Below, one piece after another: positions 17,389 through 25,702 of a DNA stretch of 64,000 bases (position 1 is the first letter of the stretch; each line of letters starts with the position of its first letter). Under the pieces are notes generated by a model. The model was given only the letters and a program-made list of their open reading frames with translations. It was not told the origin of the DNA and did not search any database. The stretch is taken from positions 1 through 64,000 of the forward strand of contig BEHV01000010.1 in NCBI GenBank assembly GCA_002898315.1, in the 5' to 3' direction. The translations under genes were made by a program, and so were the position numbers. This DNA is from a bacterium HR19 (GTDB lineage Bacteria; Calescibacteriota; Calescibacteriia; Calescibacteriales; Calescibacteriaceae).

Positions 17389-18699
17389 TCATGAGTTTGT
17401 GAGCAAATCTCTTATATAAACCAGTTCGCTTTCTGAAAAAATCTCTGTTGTGCATATAAGATAGGCGGACTTCTTCACACCTGTCAAAATTTCATATTCC
17501 TTCTCGTCTAAAAACTTCGGTATAACTCTTTCTAATCTTATCGGCGGAAAAATTCCCTCTTCAATAAATTTGTTCTCATCTATATCAATATAAGCTGGGA
17601 ACTCCTTGGAATACTCTGCTTCAAAGACCGGCTTTATCTTTTGGCGCAGAAACAGAGAGTTTTTCAAACTTTCTTCTGCTATCTTTTTTAATCCATCAGC
17701 TCCGTAGTATTTTATAAAAGCTACTGCTCTTACCGCAAGCAATGTTGTAGATGTGCATATATTTGAAGTCGCTTTTTCTCTTCTTATGTGCTGTTCTCTT
17801 GTCTGCAATATCATTGCATAACATTTATTCCCCTCTATATCCTCTGTCTTACCTATTATTCTTCCCGGCATTTTTCTTATGTGTTCTTTTTTTGTGAGAA
17901 ATATTCCGAGACCTGAACCACCAAAAGACGGATAGTTCCCGAGTGGCTGTCCATCAGATACAACTATGTCTGCGGAGAAACTTCCCGGCGGTTTCAGAAA
18001 AGCCATATCAACAGGGTCTGGAACTGCGACAATTAGGATTCCATTGACACTCTCTCTTATTTTTTTCAGGTCTTCTATAACTCCAAAAAAATTCGGACTC
18101 TGGACGACAAATATATCATCTACTTCAAAAATTTTCGTTCTGCCGTTTTCAAGTGGTATAAGCTCAAGTTCAATTTCTGCTGTCTCAAGGTATGATTTCA
18201 CGACTTCAAGCCAGAATGGATTTACTCCTGCTGATATATAGACCTTTTTTTTGTTTGATATTCTGTGAGCCATAAGGCATGCTTCTGCGAGAGCGGAGCC
18301 ACCACCATACATCCCCGCATTAGAAACATCCATATCAAAAAGTTCTGTCATAAGTGATTGGAAGTCAAAGAGCATTTTCATTATTCCTTGGCTCATTTCA
18401 GCTTGGTATGGCGTATATGATGTGAAAAATCCCGGCAGAGATGACGCGAAATCACATACCGCAGGTACATAATGGAAATAAACTCCTCCGCCAGCGAGAG
18501 ATAAAATGCAGTACCTATTTTTTTCTGCTTTTTTCATAGCTAATTTGAAGACCTCTTTTTCGTCCATGCCTTTTCCGAGCCCAAGCTCTTTCACCTTGAA
18601 TTTATCAGGAATATCGTCAAAGAGTTCTTCTAAACTTTTTATGCCTAAAAATTCCATCATCTCTTTTATTTCCTCTTGTGTATGTGGTATGAAGTCCAT
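17389..18699 (-). CDS. gcvPA: glycine dehydrogenase (decarboxylating) subunit 1, GcvPA
   Basis: A 436-residue alpha subunit of split P-protein, the PLP enzyme of the glycine cleavage system that decarboxylates glycine and passes the aminomethyl group to the lipoyl H protein. The start MDFIPHTQEEIKEMMEFLG and the central YTPYQAEMSQG and MYGGGSALAEACLMAHR are strong subunit-1 motifs. The PLP lysine belongs to subunit 2 (GcvPB), which is not adjacent or anywhere in this window, nor are gcvT and gcvH. A lipoate ligase gene at about 58 kb could serve the H protein. The 3' end abuts the cas6-like remnant. Confidence 0.93.
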   Translation of the reverse strand: MDFIPHTQEEIKEMMEFLGIKSLEELFDDIPDKFKVKELGLGKGMDEKEVFKLAMKKAEKNRYCILSLAGGGVYFHYVPAVCDFASSLPGFFTSYTPYQAEMSQGIMKMLFDFQSLMTELFDMDVSNAGMYGGGSALAEACLMAHRISNKKKVYISAGVNPFWLEVVKSYLETAEIELELIPLENGRTKIFEVDDIFVVQSPNFFGVIEDLKKIRESVNGILIVAVPDPVDMAFLKPPGSFSADIVVSDGQPLGNYPSFGGSGLGIFLTKKEHIRKMPGRIIGKTEDIEGNKCYAMILQTREQHIRREKATSNICTSTTLLAVRAVAFIKYYGADGLKKIAEESLKNSLFLRQKIKPVFEAEYSKEFPAYIDIDENKFIEEGIFPPIRLERVIPKFLDEKEYEILTGVKKSAYLICTTEIFSESELVYIRDLLTNS

Positions 18700-18794
18700 T
18701 TCAAATCTAATTTATCTTTCTGACGCAAAATTTGAATTTTTATGATAAATTTTTTGGCTTTAATGTTCTTTCAAGATTTATCTGAACCGATGCC

Positions 18795-19970
18795 TTATGA
18801 TATTTTCTTTTCTATGATTTCAAAGATTTTTTCCTGAACTTTTTTCTCTTTGACGAGTGTTTTGAGTGTTTCTATTCTATCTTTGAAATTTTCTTTTATT
18901 TTCTGGGGCGGAATACTTGTTCTTTCCGAGAGTTCGTTGAGATAGTTTTCTATATCTTCGTCTGATATATCTATTTTATCTTGTTCAATGATGTTTTTTA
19001 TCAGGATTTCTTCTGCGGAGAGCAAGATTGCTTGTGATTCTGCCAGTTTTCTTTCAATCTGTGGGTAGCGAGAGACAACCTCGTTGAATTTTTGCATGAA
19101 AAGAGTTCTTGGTATTGATAACTGATTTTTCTCTGCGACTTTCCCGATAAACGAGAAGTAGAGAGAATTTTTGAGTTCATTTTTTTTCTGGTTCAGAATT
19201 CTTTTTTTTATGTCTTCGTACATTTCTTTTTCGTCATTGTATCCGAGAGTTTTGGCGAGGTCTTCTTCTTTTGGAATTACCTTTATCTTTATACCTTTGA
19301 GTGTCACTCTTACTTTTTCATCTCCTAATACTGCTTCTCTGACTTCATTTATTTTCATTCCATCAACGAGTTTTTTAAAAAATTCTTCTGAGTTCTGGAT
19401 ATTTACTATTTGCGATATTCTTTTTTGAGTTACTCTCCCTGTTTTTATGTTTTTTATTATTATATCAAAGACCGCGACATCGTCTTGTGATACCGTATCT
19501 TTTTCTTTTTCTTCTTCAAGAACTGCAAATCTCTCTTTGAGATTATCTATCTCTCTTTTCACCTCATCATCTGAAACATCTAATTTTTCCTGCGGTTTTT
19601 CTACATCAACATCAAGGTCTATTTTCTTTTTAGGTATCACTTCAAATTTGATTGAGAACTCAATTGTATCTCCTTTTTGACTCCACACAGGTGTTTCAAA
19701 AGATAGTACTTCTATCCATTTATCTTTCTTTTTTGTTTCCTGCTCAATTATGTCGGCGATTTTGCTTCTCACAGCGTTGTTTTTGGCTTCTTCTCCATAT
19801 TTTCTCTCAATTATCTCAATCGGAACCTTTCCGGGTCTGAATCCTGGAATTTTCACCGACTTTGCCAATCTTTCAAGTTCTCTTTGATATACTTCTTTTA
19901 TCTCCTCTTCTTTGAAACTGCCAGATATTTCAAATATAGTGGAACTTATATTTTTTATCTCAAAGTTCAT
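18795..19970 (-). CDS. tig: trigger factor (ribosome-associated chaperone), degenerate PPIase domain
   Basis: A 391-residue trigger factor. The N-terminal ribosome-binding domain ends in the signature GFRPGKVP near residues 44-51, and the C-terminal chaperone arms are all helical and charged. The FKBP-like middle domain (about residues 150-225) is weak: the usual IPGFEDGLVGM segment is replaced by a stretch with only VDGMK left, and the aromatic pocket is not visible. It probably works as a holdase at the ribosome exit without much prolyl isomerase activity. The family is usually about 430 residues, so it is short. It is downstream of rpmE, with only seven bases between. Confidence 0.9.
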   Translation of the reverse strand: MNFEIKNISSTIFEISGSFKEEEIKEVYQRELERLAKSVKIPGFRPGKVPIEIIERKYGEEAKNNAVRSKIADIIEQETKKKDKWIEVLSFETPVWSQKGDTIEFSIKFEVIPKKKIDLDVDVEKPQEKLDVSDDEVKREIDNLKERFAVLEEEKEKDTVSQDDVAVFDIIIKNIKTGRVTQKRISQIVNIQNSEEFFKKLVDGMKINEVREAVLGDEKVRVTLKGIKIKVIPKEEDLAKTLGYNDEKEMYEDIKKRILNQKKNELKNSLYFSFIGKVAEKNQLSIPRTLFMQKFNEVVSRYPQIERKLAESQAILLSAEEILIKNIIEQDKIDISDEDIENYLNELSERTSIPPQKIKENFKDRIETLKTLVKEKKVQEKIFEIIEKKIS

Positions 19971-19976
19971 AGCTTT

Positions 19977-20204
19977 TTATTTTTTCATTTTATCAATGAA
20001 ATCTCCGTATCTTCTTTTGAATTTTTCAATTGTTCCGAACTTATCTACAAGTTTTTCCTCTTCTGCTCCTTTGTAGAATGGATGGCAGGCGGAGCATATT
20101 TCAACTGCATAATCCTGTTTCCTCGTTGAACGCACTACGAAAGAGTTCCCACATGCGCATGTTATTCTGACAACCTTATACTCTGGATGAATTCCCTTTT
20201 TCAT
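19977..20204 (-). CDS. rpmE: 50S ribosomal protein L31, zinc type
   Basis: L31 of 75 residues when started at MKKGIHPEY, the universal start; a longer open frame upstream adds ten unlikely residues. The protein has a CxC pair near residues 16-18 and a CSxCHPF motif near residues 37-42, which hold zinc. Zinc-type L31 proteins are replaced by cysteine-free paralogues under zinc starvation in some bacteria; none is seen here. It is the gene just upstream of tig on the same strand. Confidence 0.95.
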   Translation of the reverse strand: MKKGIHPEYKVVRITCACGNSFVVRSTRKQDYAVEICSACHPFYKGAEEEKLVDKFGTIEKFKRRYGDFIDKMKK

Positions 20205-20272
20205 AAGCTTTATAGTAGTGAAGCATGAATACAAAGTTCAAAAATTCAAACTTTTTGATCTCAGTTTTATTT

Positions 20273-21031
20273 TTATATTTCTATTTTAGCTGGCAGAAGA
20301 TATGAGTAGTAAGCTCTCAAAAGGGAGTCAATATACTTTACAGAAAGCAGATGTGAGGCGGGTTTTACCAATTTTACGGTGTGCTTCAGAAGAGGATAAG
20401 AAAAGTTTATGATTTTCGCAAGAGGAACATCAGGGTAAAACCTTATAAATCTTTTCTCTATATTGGTTTTTACCGCATCAAGAAACAGAATGAGGAACAA
20501 GGGAAGGTTTTTCCCTTCCGACGATTTCTCCCACGCATCTTTTATTGTCTTGAAAAACATTATGTTGGCGACTTTTATAGCTCCAATTGATTCAGCGATT
20601 TCATTTCTCTTTACCCAATCAGATAAGAACTCATAAGCGCCTTTGAGATTGTCTATAAAGAGCATCTCCGCAACTTTGTCTGCCCATTTTTGAGTTGGGT
20701 CAAGAACTTTTGCGGAAACAAAAACACCATCTTCCTCTCTCTCAACACATGCCCATATTACTCTATCTTCTTTTTTTGAAAGTATAATTGTGAAAAGATT
20801 TCCCGAGACAAATCTTGATATTTTCAGCATTTTCATGGTTTTATATATGAGTTCTGTATCTATGAGTATATCAATGAAAAACGGGTGGAAAAGTTTTTCT
20901 TCCTCGGAAAGTTTTTGACCGTTTTTGAGCTTTGCGCACCTTTCAACAAGTGTGAACCATGGCTCCCTGAAAGATTTTCCCGCCCACTCCTTTATCTCCT
21001 TCTCTTCTCTTGTCAAAATTACCTCTCCCAT
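20273..21031 (-). CDS. conserved-looking protein of unknown function
   Basis: I do not recognise this protein of 252 residues. It is mostly helical, with no signal peptide, no Cys-rich motif and no nucleotide-binding loop. Residues 1-20 are charged (MGEVILTREEKEIKEW), and the C-terminal part carries several amphipathic helices rich in Leu, Lys and Tyr. I chose the ATG at 21031 because a TAAAAT box lies seven bases upstream, as for other leaderless-type genes here; the frame extends to 21094 with a hydrophobic front. Codon use looks native. The gene is alone between rpmE and a DegT aminotransferase. Confidence 0.55.
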   Translation of the reverse strand: MGEVILTREEKEIKEWAGKSFREPWFTLVERCAKLKNGQKLSEEEKLFHPFFIDILIDTELIYKTMKMLKISRFVSGNLFTIILSKKEDRVIWACVEREEDGVFVSAKVLDPTQKWADKVAEMLFIDNLKGAYEFLSDWVKRNEIAESIGAIKVANIMFFKTIKDAWEKSSEGKNLPLFLILFLDAVKTNIEKRFIRFYPDVPLAKIINFSYPLLKHTVKLVKPASHLLSVKYIDSLLRAYYSYLLPAKIEI

Positions 21032-21128
21032 AAAATCAATTTTACTCTCCAAGACCCAAGAAAATAAAAAAACAACATTAAATAGAAATATCAAAATTAT
21101 CTTTTGTTTTTGCTTTTACATCTTTGCG

Positions 21129-22607
21129 TTATGTGTTTTGATGAAAAAACTCATTTATACACTCTGACACATACTTCACCTCGTTTTCTTTGAGAAAATG
21201 ATGACAAGGAATGCTCAAAATCTTTTTTGAAATCTCTCGCGCATTTTTCAGATTCCCAAAATTTATAGCCCTTTTCTCAAACACCTTCATATCGCAAAGA
21301 GGTTTAGGGTAATAAACTGCACTTTCAACTCCGTTCTCTTCAAGAAATTTTCTCAATTTATCTCTTTCAGATTCGTTTTCAAGCAACACTGAAAACTGAT
21401 GATAAACATGAAAGGAGTATTCTTTTTCTATGGGAAGTTTTACTCTATCTTTTACCTTTATATATTTTCTATACCACTCAGCTATGTTTCTCCTTTTTCT
21501 GTTGAATTCATCAAGCAGATTGAGTTTTTCAAGAAGCAGAGCTGACTGGATTGAGTCAAGTCGTGAGTTATAACCTATGAAATGAGCGTTGTATTTTTCT
21601 ATGCATCCGTGATTTCTCAGGATTTTTACAAGTTCTGCGATTTTATCGTCGTTGGTTGCGATTGCTCCTCCATCTCCGAATCCACCAAGGTTTTTTGAAG
21701 GGAAAAAACTGAATGCAGAAGCATCTCCTATTGAGCCGAGCTTTCTTCTTTCATCTTTTTTTATGAACTCTCCACCTCCCGCCTGCGCTACATCTTCAAC
21801 GACAAATAAACCATTTTTTTCCGCAATCTCCATTATGTCATCCATCTTTGCTGAATGTCCAAAAAGATGTACAGGAACTATTCCCACAATTTTCTTGCCG
21901 AACTTTTTTACGCAATTTTCAATTTCGTCTGGCGCTATACAGAAGTCGTTTTCATCTATATCAACAAAGATGGGAGTGGCTCCGGCTCTGATTATCGCTT
22001 CCCCTGTCGCAACGAAAGTAAAAGGAGTCGTTATTATAATGTCTTCCTTTGAGAAGAACTCTTCTTTTTTTGTTTTCAGAGCTATTGCGCAAAGAGATAG
22101 CAATAGCGCATCTGTTCCTGATGCGACTCCAATGACATACTTCACCCCAAGATATTTTGCGAACTCCTCTTCAAATTTTTTTACTTCTTCACCTAAAATG
22201 AACTTTCCAGAGGAGAAAACCTGATTTATTTTCTTTTCAAATTCACTACAGAAGAACGCGAACTCTCTTTTTGGATCAAGCATGGGAACTCTTCCTATTT
22301 TTCTTTCTGCCTTGTGGTATGTTTCAAGAGATTTTGTATCTTTTATGATTTTGCCTCTTTCACCAAAGAACTTGACAAAATCTGTTTCGTCATCTTCAAT
22401 AGAAGGGAAAATTCTCACTTTTCCTTCTCTTATCAGTTTATCTATTTTGATTTTTAGCTTTTCATCTTTGAGGAATTTGTAGGTAAATCTTCCGATGAAA
22501 ATAAATTTCTCATCTGAATTATTCATAAGGTTTTCAAATTTTGAGAGCGCTTCCTCTTTTGAAATCATCTCATGTGAGATAAGAAAAAACTCCTCTGACA
22601 TTTTCAA
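21129..22607 (-). CDS. DegT/DnrJ/EryC1/StrS-family aminotransferase with an N-terminal extension
   Basis: A 492-residue protein. From about residue 108 it is a PLP-dependent sugar aminotransferase of the DegT family: GKFILGEEVKKFEEEFA, GVASGTDALLLSL, a PVHLFGHSAKM segment, VVEDVAQAGG and the PLP lysine in FPSKNLGGFGDGGAI. These enzymes transfer an amino group to keto-sugar nucleotides for surface glycans. The first 107 residues are extra compared with the usual 370-390 and match nothing I know; they are charged, with a predicted alpha/beta pattern. No other sugar-modification gene adjoins it; a UDP-sugar epimerase lies at about 52 kb. Confidence 0.85.
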   Translation of the reverse strand: MKMSEEFFLISHEMISKEEALSKFENLMNNSDEKFIFIGRFTYKFLKDEKLKIKIDKLIREGKVRIFPSIEDDETDFVKFFGERGKIIKDTKSLETYHKAERKIGRVPMLDPKREFAFFCSEFEKKINQVFSSGKFILGEEVKKFEEEFAKYLGVKYVIGVASGTDALLLSLCAIALKTKKEEFFSKEDIIITTPFTFVATGEAIIRAGATPIFVDIDENDFCIAPDEIENCVKKFGKKIVGIVPVHLFGHSAKMDDIMEIAEKNGLFVVEDVAQAGGGEFIKKDERRKLGSIGDASAFSFFPSKNLGGFGDGGAIATNDDKIAELVKILRNHGCIEKYNAHFIGYNSRLDSIQSALLLEKLNLLDEFNRKRRNIAEWYRKYIKVKDRVKLPIEKEYSFHVYHQFSVLLENESERDKLRKFLEENGVESAVYYPKPLCDMKVFEKRAINFGNLKNAREISKKILSIPCHHFLKENEVKYVSECINEFFHQNT

Positions 22608-22658
22608 AAAATTAACGAAAATATCTTTTTATTTTTCTATTGCAAAGAATATTTTTCC

Positions 22659-23324
22659 ATGGAAAAGATTGTGATAATTTTGTTCGGTCCTCCGGGAGTA
22701 GGGAAGGGGACGCAGGGAAAGATTGTATCTCGTGAGCTAACCATACCTCATATAGCTACGGGAGATATAATGAGAGAAGAAGTAGAGCTCCGCTCTCCTC
22801 TGGGTTTGAAAGTCAAAGATTTTTTAGGCAGAGGTCTTCTTGTCCCCGACGAAATAGTAATAGACATAATCAGAGAGAGACTCAAAAAAGACGATACACA
22901 AAAAGGGTTTATATTAGATGGTTTTCCAAGAACAGTAAATCAAGCGGAATCTCTTGATAAACTCTTTTCCGAACTCAACATAAAAGATTATAAGGTTCTG
23001 TATATTGATGTGCCAGATGAAGAGATATTAAAGAGGTTGAGCGGGAGGAGGATTTGTAGAAATTGCCAGACCGCATATAACATATATTTCAATCCACCTA
23101 AAAAGGAGGGAGTGTGCGATGTGTGCGGAGGAGAGCTGATAAGACGAGAAGATGACTCAGAAGAAAAAGTGAAGAAAAGATTAGAAGTTTATAAAGAACA
23201 AACTCTTCCTGTTATTCAATACTATCAGAGGAAAAACAGAAAGGTCATAAAAATAGATGGTCTTGGAACAGTTGAGGAAGTGAAAAAGAGAATTCTCTCT
23301 GCTGTTTTTGATTCCGGTAGGTGA
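22659..23324 (+). CDS. adk: adenylate kinase, zinc-LID type
   Basis: A 221-residue adenylate kinase that interconverts AMP and ATP with ADP. The P-loop is GPPGVGKGTQ at the start, DGFPRT is near residue 90, and the LID domain around residues 130-155 has four cysteines (CRNC and CDVC) that bind structural zinc, as in many Gram-positive and thermophilic bacteria. In most bacteria adk follows secY in the spc operon; here it is a lone gene, divergent from the DegT aminotransferase and about 6 kb from secY. Confidence 0.96.
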   Translation: MEKIVIILFGPPGVGKGTQGKIVSRELTIPHIATGDIMREEVELRSPLGLKVKDFLGRGLLVPDEIVIDIIRERLKKDDTQKGFILDGFPRTVNQAESLDKLFSELNIKDYKVLYIDVPDEEILKRLSGRRICRNCQTAYNIYFNPPKKEGVCDVCGGELIRREDDSEEKVKKRLEVYKEQTLPVIQYYQRKNRKVIKIDGLGTVEEVKKRILSAVFDSGR

Positions 23325-23335
23325 AAGAAAATTTT

Positions 23336-24010
23336 TTACTTTCTATCTTTTTCCTTTGTCAGACCGTTTTTGAATTTTAAGTTCCAGTCATCAAGGAATT
23401 TTTGAAGCCCTGTATCTGTGAGAGGGTGCTTGAAGAGCTGCCAGAAAATTTTTGGAGGCAAAGTTACTATATCTACTCCTATTTTTGCTGATTCATAGAA
23501 ATGAACGGGGTGTCTTATTGATGCTGCGAGAATTTCTGTTTCAAACCCGTAATTTCTCTTTATCTCACATATATCTTTGATGAGTTTTAGTCCATCGTAA
23601 GATATGTCATCTACTCTGCCTATAAATGGTGAAATGTAATATGCTCCAGCTTTCATAGCAAGTAGTGCCTGTGAAGGTGAGAAGATGAGTGTTACATTCA
23701 CTTTTATGCCGTTTTTTGAAAGTTCTTTTGTTGCCTTTATTCCTTCTTCTGTCATGGGAATTTTTACTACTACATAAGGAGATATTTCGGAGAGAAGTTT
23801 TGCTTGTGTTATCATTTCGTCTGATTTTATGGCTGTGACTTCCGCACTTACAGGACCTTTGACTATTTCAGCTATTTCTTTTATGTGTTTTATTGGGTCA
23901 GATGCTTCCTGAGAGAGCAGAGATGGATTTGTTGTGACTCCATCTATCAGCCCTGTCTCGCATGCCTTCTTTATCTCTTCTATGTTCGCAGTATCAAGAA
24001 ATATTTTCAT
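23336..24010 (-). CDS. tal: transaldolase, small type (TalC/fructose-6-phosphate aldolase family)
   Basis: A 224-residue transaldolase of the short subfamily. The start MKIFLDTANIEEIKK, DGVTTNPSLL, and the Schiff-base lysine in YVVVKIPMTEEG are clear; NVTLIFSPSQALLAMKAGA and SPFIGRVDD follow. The small class includes true transaldolases of the pentose phosphate pathway and fructose-6-phosphate aldolases; a Phe at the position after NVTLI is usual for transaldolases, so that activity is more likely. It is convergent with adk, only 11 bases apart. Confidence 0.92.
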   Translation of the reverse strand: MKIFLDTANIEEIKKACETGLIDGVTTNPSLLSQEASDPIKHIKEIAEIVKGPVSAEVTAIKSDEMITQAKLLSEISPYVVVKIPMTEEGIKATKELSKNGIKVNVTLIFSPSQALLAMKAGAYYISPFIGRVDDISYDGLKLIKDICEIKRNYGFETEILAASIRHPVHFYESAKIGVDIVTLPPKIFWQLFKHPLTDTGLQKFLDDWNLKFKNGLTKEKDRK

Positions 24011-24168
24011 TCCATTTCTCTTTTATAACGATGAAAAATTTTTTTAATTTTTACAAAATTTTTTATTTCATCTTGATAATTTTAAAAATTTTCTGCTGAA
24101 TCTTTTCGCAAGATTCTTTAAAGTTGAAATTTCGCATAATTTTTTTGTCAGAGGAGGTTAGGTGATGT

Positions 24169-24579
24169 ATGAAGTTCCCATCAAAGGAATGGGTTGAAAG
24201 ATATAGAGAGGAGCTGAACAGAAGTCCTTGGACAGAGTCGGGAAAGGGTTGGGTGTACGGTCCGATTTCACTTGTCATAAAAAAAGACGAAAAGATAGGT
24301 ATAGATAACGATGTGTATATATATTTAGATATAGATAAGGGATTTTGTAAAGAAGCTAAGATAGTGAGCAAAGAGGAAGGTGAGAAAGCTCCTTTTGTTA
24401 TATACGGGGAATACGAGAGATGGAAGCAGATAATAAAAGGGGAGCTTGAGCCGATTAAAGCTCTCGCTCAGGGAAAGCTCCAGCTCAAAGGTAATCTCGC
24501 TACAATAGTGAGATTTGTAAAAGCGGCTGAAGATATGGTTAAAACCGCTCAAAAAGTTCCAACCGAATTTATAGCCTGA
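24169..24579 (+). CDS. SCP2 sterol-binding domain protein
   Basis: A 136-residue protein consisting of one SCP2-type lipid-binding fold. The pattern VYIYLDIDKGFCKEA, the YGEYERWKQIIKGELEPIKALAQGKLQLKGNLATIVRF segment and a final helix are typical of the small bacterial SCP2 proteins, which have a hydrophobic cavity for acyl-CoA or other lipids. A GAGGAGG site sits upstream of the ATG. The signal peptidase gene lepB starts five bases after its stop, so they are probably one operon; the functional link is unknown. Confidence 0.8.
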   Translation: MKFPSKEWVERYREELNRSPWTESGKGWVYGPISLVIKKDEKIGIDNDVYIYLDIDKGFCKEAKIVSKEEGEKAPFVIYGEYERWKQIIKGELEPIKALAQGKLQLKGNLATIVRFVKAAEDMVKTAQKVPTEFIA

Positions 24580-24584
24580 AAGCT

Positions 24585-25181
24585 ATGAAGATAGCAAAAA
24601 GCTCTTTCTTTTCTTTTTTTAAAGATATACTTATTGCGCTTCTTATTGCTCTTTTTGTCAGAACCTTTGCGGTTCAAGCTTACAAGATTCCATCTGGCTC
24701 AATGATACCTACTTTGCTCGTCGGCGACTACATTCTTGTCAACCGACTTGAATACGGAATCAGAATCCCATACAAAGGATATATAGTAAGATGGGGAGAG
24801 ATAAAAAGGGGTGATATTGTTGTATTTGTATATCCAGAAGACCCTTCAAAGGATTTCATAAAAAGAGTTATAGCTCTTCCCGGCGAAGAAATAGAGATAA
24901 GAAAAAAGAAGATTTATATAAACGGGAAAGAAATAGAGGACCCGTGGGGCTTTTTCTCCGATAATTATTTCGGTCCTCCGCGAGATGATTTCGGACCTTT
25001 CAAGGTCCCGGAAGGACATGTTTTTGTTATGGGTGATAACAGAGATGAGTCAAACGATTCAAGGTTCTGGGGACCTGTTCCAATAGAAAACATAAAAGGG
25101 AAAGCTTTTCTGATCTACTTTTCATGGGATAGTTCAGCTAAAACCATAAGAAAAGAAAGACTTTTCTCTCTTATAAGATAA
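24585..25181 (+). CDS. lepB: signal peptidase I
   Basis: A 198-residue type I signal peptidase. One N-terminal transmembrane helix (about residues 12-30) is followed by the serine box PSGSMIPTLLVGDYILV with the nucleophile Ser38 or so, and the lysine box RGDIVVFVYPEDPSKDFIKRVIALPGE with the general-base Lys. GHVFVMGDNRDESNDSRFWG closes the catalytic core. It removes signal peptides from exported proteins such as the lipid-free periplasmic ones in this window. It overlaps no gene and likely shares a transcript with the SCP2 gene. Confidence 0.95.
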   Translation: MKIAKSSFFSFFKDILIALLIALFVRTFAVQAYKIPSGSMIPTLLVGDYILVNRLEYGIRIPYKGYIVRWGEIKRGDIVVFVYPEDPSKDFIKRVIALPGEEIEIRKKKIYINGKEIEDPWGFFSDNYFGPPRDDFGPFKVPEGHVFVMGDNRDESNDSRFWGPVPIENIKGKAFLIYFSWDSSAKTIRKERLFSLIR

Positions 25182-25212
25182 TCTTCAAACGAATTAATAA
25201 GTTTTTATTGGT

Positions 25213-25699
25213 ATGGAGCTTCTCAAAGAGATTGAAAAGAATGAAAAATGGGAGATTATAGACATCGGAAAAATCTCTGAACTCGCGAAAAAAATTCAAC
25301 TCTCTTTTCCCTACAACAAAAGGGAAGTTCTTTCTCGGAGATTATCTCAATCTCAAAACTATGGATGTATCTATAAATGTTCTGAAACCCGGCTATGTGA
25401 ATCCTTACCTTCATGTTCACAGGTATCACGAGGAGGTTTATATTTTTCTTGAGGGTGAAGGAGAGATGATGATAGGTGATAAAGTGATTAAAGTGAAGGA
25501 AGGTCATATAGTCAGGGTTGACCCGGAGGTAAAAAGAGGAGTGAGAAATCCTGATAGCTCAAAGAGCAATTTGGTTTTTATATGTGTGAGAGCTCAGGGG
25601 CAGTTCAACCGTCTTGACGGAGAGGGTGCTGGTCCAGTGTTGGGTGTTGATGGTTGGTCATACGATAAGATAATTGAAAAAGCGAAAAAAGAAAAATAA
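25213..25699 (+). pseudogene. cupin-domain protein, broken by a one-base frameshift
   Basis: The first frame starts MELLKEIEKNEKWE and leads into a second frame with GKFFLGDYLNLKTMDVSINVLKPG, HVHRYHEEVYIFLEGEGEM and GHIVRVDPEVKRGVRNP. Together they form a complete cupin of about 161 residues with two His and a Glu for metal binding (HxH...E). The break is an extra A in the run AAAA at 25318-25321. It could be a true mutation, a sequencing or assembly error in a homopolymer, or a +1 slip. The small cupin would otherwise start at 25361 without its first strands. Function of this cupin type is unknown. Confidence 0.75.
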
Positions 25700-25702
25700 A
25701 TT

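Noticed and set aside
24063-24371. Minus-strand frame opposite the SCP2 gene
   Set aside because: Shadow of a well-supported gene with a strong ribosome site.
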